Positions 7,601 through 8,181 of a DNA stretch of 8,181 nucleotides are shown piece by piece. The position numbers were made by a program, and so were the translations under genes. How positions within the stretch are numbered: the stretch's first letter is position 1; each line of letters opens with the position of its first letter. Below the pieces are notes generated by a model. It made no database searches and was not told the origin of the DNA. It saw only the letters and a program-made list of their open reading frames with translations. The DNA is taken from positions 1 to 8,181 of the forward strand of contig DHWC01000008.1 in the NCBI GenBank assembly GCA_002412985.1, written 5' to 3'. The DNA is from Methylocystaceae bacterium UBA5192. GTDB taxonomy: Bacteria > Pseudomonadota > Alphaproteobacteria > Rhizobiales > Beijerinckiaceae.

Positions 7601-7918
7601 AGCTGCGCCAAGTGGCGCGTCAGGTTGAAGAAAAATTTTAACAACGCTGATGCCATAATAGGAATGGCTTTCGATATGTTCGATGCCCTCCACGGTGGAG
7701 GTAAGCTGACGTTCGAAATAAAAGGTAATTCTGCCTGAGACATCCTCTGGCAAAAGGCCGGCGTATGACCATACGACCGCAACGACAGGAATGCGGATGT
7801 TGGGAAAGACATCTGTCGGTGATTTGAAGATCGACATAATGCCGTAAAGCAAAATAGCGATCGCAAGAACAACGAAGGTGTAAGGCCGCTTTAGTGCGAC
7901 GACGACGATTTCATTCAT
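4601..7918 (-). CDS. RND efflux permease, AcrB/HAE-like
   Basis: Inner-membrane proton-driven pump subunit, expected to work as a trimer with the two downstream gene products. The 1105 residues have the RND layout: TM1 (10-30), first periplasmic porter region (31-335), TM2-6 (336-490), cytoplasmic linker (491-590), TM7 (591-610), second porter region (611-938) and TM8-12 (939-1095). The TM4 motif GILVDDATVMIEN (398-410) keeps the two proton-relay aspartates, D402 and D403 (AcrB D407/D408). The lysine of AcrB TM10 (K940) is replaced by Ala1008 in GTATANSILVV (1004-1014). The linker holds a His/Gly-rich stretch (497-512). Periplasmic Cys663 and Cys686 could pair. The DD motif favours hydrophobe/multidrug export over heavy-metal CzcA/CusA types, but the substrate is unknown. 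ATG 7918 is firm because an in-frame TGA lies 9 bases upstream. A weak AGGG at 7932-7929 is inside a hairpin. It is the first gene of the operon and overlaps the adaptor start by 8 bp. Confidence 0.96.
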   Translation of the reverse strand: MNEIVVVALKRPYTFVVLAIAILLYGIMSIFKSPTDVFPNIRIPVVAVVWSYAGLLPEDVSGRITFYFERQLTSTVEGIEHIESHSYYGISVVKIFLQPDAPLGAAESEIVAISQTVIKALPPDISPPMIFRLDASSVPVAMLQIENENLTPAAMFNMAFNNIRPLLVTIPGAIVPQPYGGMPKQLLVSLNQQQLLAHHLTVSDVHEAFGNQSIVLPAGDQKIKTTDWMVVTNAQQMEVEDFKSLPIKRVGNANIYLRDVADVQLAGPPQLNAVLVKGKQAVILVVMKDGESSTLSVVSGVKEAIPEIEKISPEGTKVKLLNDASIFVKDSITDVVREMLLAAGLTGIVVILFLGSWRATVIIATSIPLAILSAIIGLHIAGQTINIMTLGGLALAVGILVDDATVMIENIDTHLEMGKPIEVAIIDAANQIVTATFVSTLCIMMVWLPLFELTGVSGFLFAPMAEAVIFAMAASFILSRTLVPTMAKYILVDPSSPHAHGHAPAEGGSGGSNEIAKQIYDLANADAVKAAEANVGGVSHFAKAIPSEPHKEEKTPGFLKRFQLGFEAGFQRFRDGYSDILKMALANQNKFISIFLGFAVTSLSLFLFNGQDFFPEIKTGTMQMHMRAPLGTRIETTSRITSLVANDVARLLPGQVESVVSNCGLPVYGPHNLAFIPTPTIGSQDCDITIALKNEASPVWDYRRILRKELIKLYPGTEFTFQPADLTDKILNFGSPSPIDVQIIGMDMYENYDYARKLASKLKLIPGAADVVIQQVMRQPTILVQGERTFSLGTEVTEKDIANNQLMTLSGSQQVDQTYWLEHKTGIVYQVNIYTPQPQMYRVRDLLTIPVDKDNLGPDSKEIQLLGNVASISPIGTPGVVSHSDIRPIFDIYVSAEGRDLGAVLKDVKKTAASLEKELPRTATMEIHGQAETMHSAYTQLIGGLVASIVLIYLLMVVNFQSWLDPFIIITALPGALAGIAWSLFITHTNISVPALTGAIMCMGTATANSILVVSYARERYEMHGDAIEAALEAGFARIRPVIMTASAMIIGMVPMSMSNSQNAPLGRAVIGGLILATFATLFFVPCVYALVYKRFSGQQGKANG
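4609..4620 (-). promoter_or_regulatory. Ribosome binding site deciding the adaptor start
   Basis: On the minus strand AAGGGAAAGCAA lies directly before ATG 4608. The AAGGG core is seven bases from the start, a good Shine-Dalgarno distance. It sits inside the last codons of the permease gene, so ribosomes finishing the permease arrive at this site. It supports ATG 4608 over the TTG 13 codons upstream. Confidence 0.7.
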
Positions 7919-7926
7919 CTCGGCTC

Positions 7927-7950
7927 AGCCCTCACAAGCATTGTGAGGCT
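7927..7950. promoter_or_regulatory. Strong inverted repeat before the permease start: operator or 5' UTR hairpin
   Basis: CCTCACAA (7930-7937) and TTGTGAGG (7941-7948) are exact inverted copies around the 3-base spacer GCA. The arms extend to AGCC(C)TCACAA and TTGTGAGGCT if one bulged C is allowed. The element ends only 8 bases from the permease ATG at 7918 and covers the likely Shine-Dalgarno AGGG (7932-7929, minus strand). A TATAGC box on the minus strand (7963-7958), with no convincing -35, would put transcription start at or next to the repeat. Two readings fit. It may be an operator for a dimeric repressor such as a TetR-type protein, as is common for RND operons. Or it may be an RNA hairpin masking the ribosome binding site. 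No T-run follows on either strand, so it is not an intrinsic terminator. Confidence 0.55.
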
Positions 7951-8181
7951 TGCAAAGGCTATAACGCGCTTCCATCTCAGGAACCGCTGTCACGCTTTTC
8001 AGCCTGCTGGGGAGTTTTACACAGATGATATTGAAATCAGTCATTCTTCAACGTTGCTGGGCCTGACCGTTTTAGCCTGGACTCTCAAACCTCATTCATA
8101 GCGGGAAATGTCCGCTTTAGAACGCCAATAGGTGAAGTTTGGCGAGGGATAAGTCATTTTTTTGTGGAACAAATGTCTGGA

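Noticed and set aside
7531..7872. 113-codon minus-strand open frame
   Set aside because: Same strand as the permease but out of frame inside its conserved N-terminal region; the permease frame fully explains this stretch.
1757..7918. Heavy-metal (CzcA/CusA) or nodulation (NolGHI/NodT) efflux assignment
   Set aside because: TM4 carries GILVDDATVMIEN, the HAE-type double Asp, rather than a metal-type motif. NodT is only the outer-membrane protein family name, and no nodulation genes or nod box are visible.
7927..7950. Inverted repeat as an intrinsic terminator
   Set aside because: No T-run follows the stem on either strand, and its position right before a start codon suits an operator or leader hairpin better.
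8026..8039. Imperfect palindrome TGATAT-TG-AAATCA
   Set aside because: Short and mismatched with no promoter elements around it; expected by chance in AT-rich noncoding sequence.

Overview
The window carries a drug or metabolite efflux locus of a Gram-negative bacterium. The evidence is a complete tripartite pump: an RND permease, a periplasmic adaptor, and an outer-membrane factor with a lipoprotein signal, which only makes sense in a two-membrane cell. Base composition looks moderate, neither strongly AT- nor GC-rich. The protein families are common in Proteobacteria and also occur in Acidobacteria. An alphaproteobacterium is a reasonable guess, but the sequence alone does not settle it.

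Layout. Positions 1-146 are a short leader with no supported gene; they hold a small palindrome upstream of the first gene. Positions 147-1742 (+) encode a 14-helix major facilitator (MFS) exporter distantly related to the DHA2/EmrB group. It converges, with only 14 bp between stop codons, on a three-gene operon read on the minus strand: RND permease (7918-4601), adaptor (4608-3388), outer-membrane factor (3391-1757). The three operon genes overlap: the permease stop and adaptor start share 8 bp, and the adaptor stop and outer-membrane start share an ATGA. This points to one transcript with translational coupling. Positions 7919-8181 are noncoding as far as can be seen. They hold a strong inverted repeat just upstream of the permease start, overlapping its likely ribosome binding site, and it is the best candidate control element in the window.

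How it works together. By family knowledge, the RND trimer in the inner membrane takes substrate from the periplasm or membrane, the adaptor bridges it to the outer-membrane factor, and the outer-membrane factor makes the exit duct. The MFS protein could export into the periplasm and so feed the pump, but that is inference from adjacency. No regulator gene lies inside the window.

Points for a second look: the permease has Ala where AcrB has its essential TM10 lysine; it has a paired gain of two periplasmic cysteines; it has a His/Gly-rich central cytoplasmic loop; the operon starts with the permease rather than the adaptor; and the MFS protein lacks the usual DHA2 helix-1 signature. I see no CRISPR array, insertion sequence, RNA gene or clear new defence-type system. 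The locus looks like a divergent but recognisable efflux cluster.
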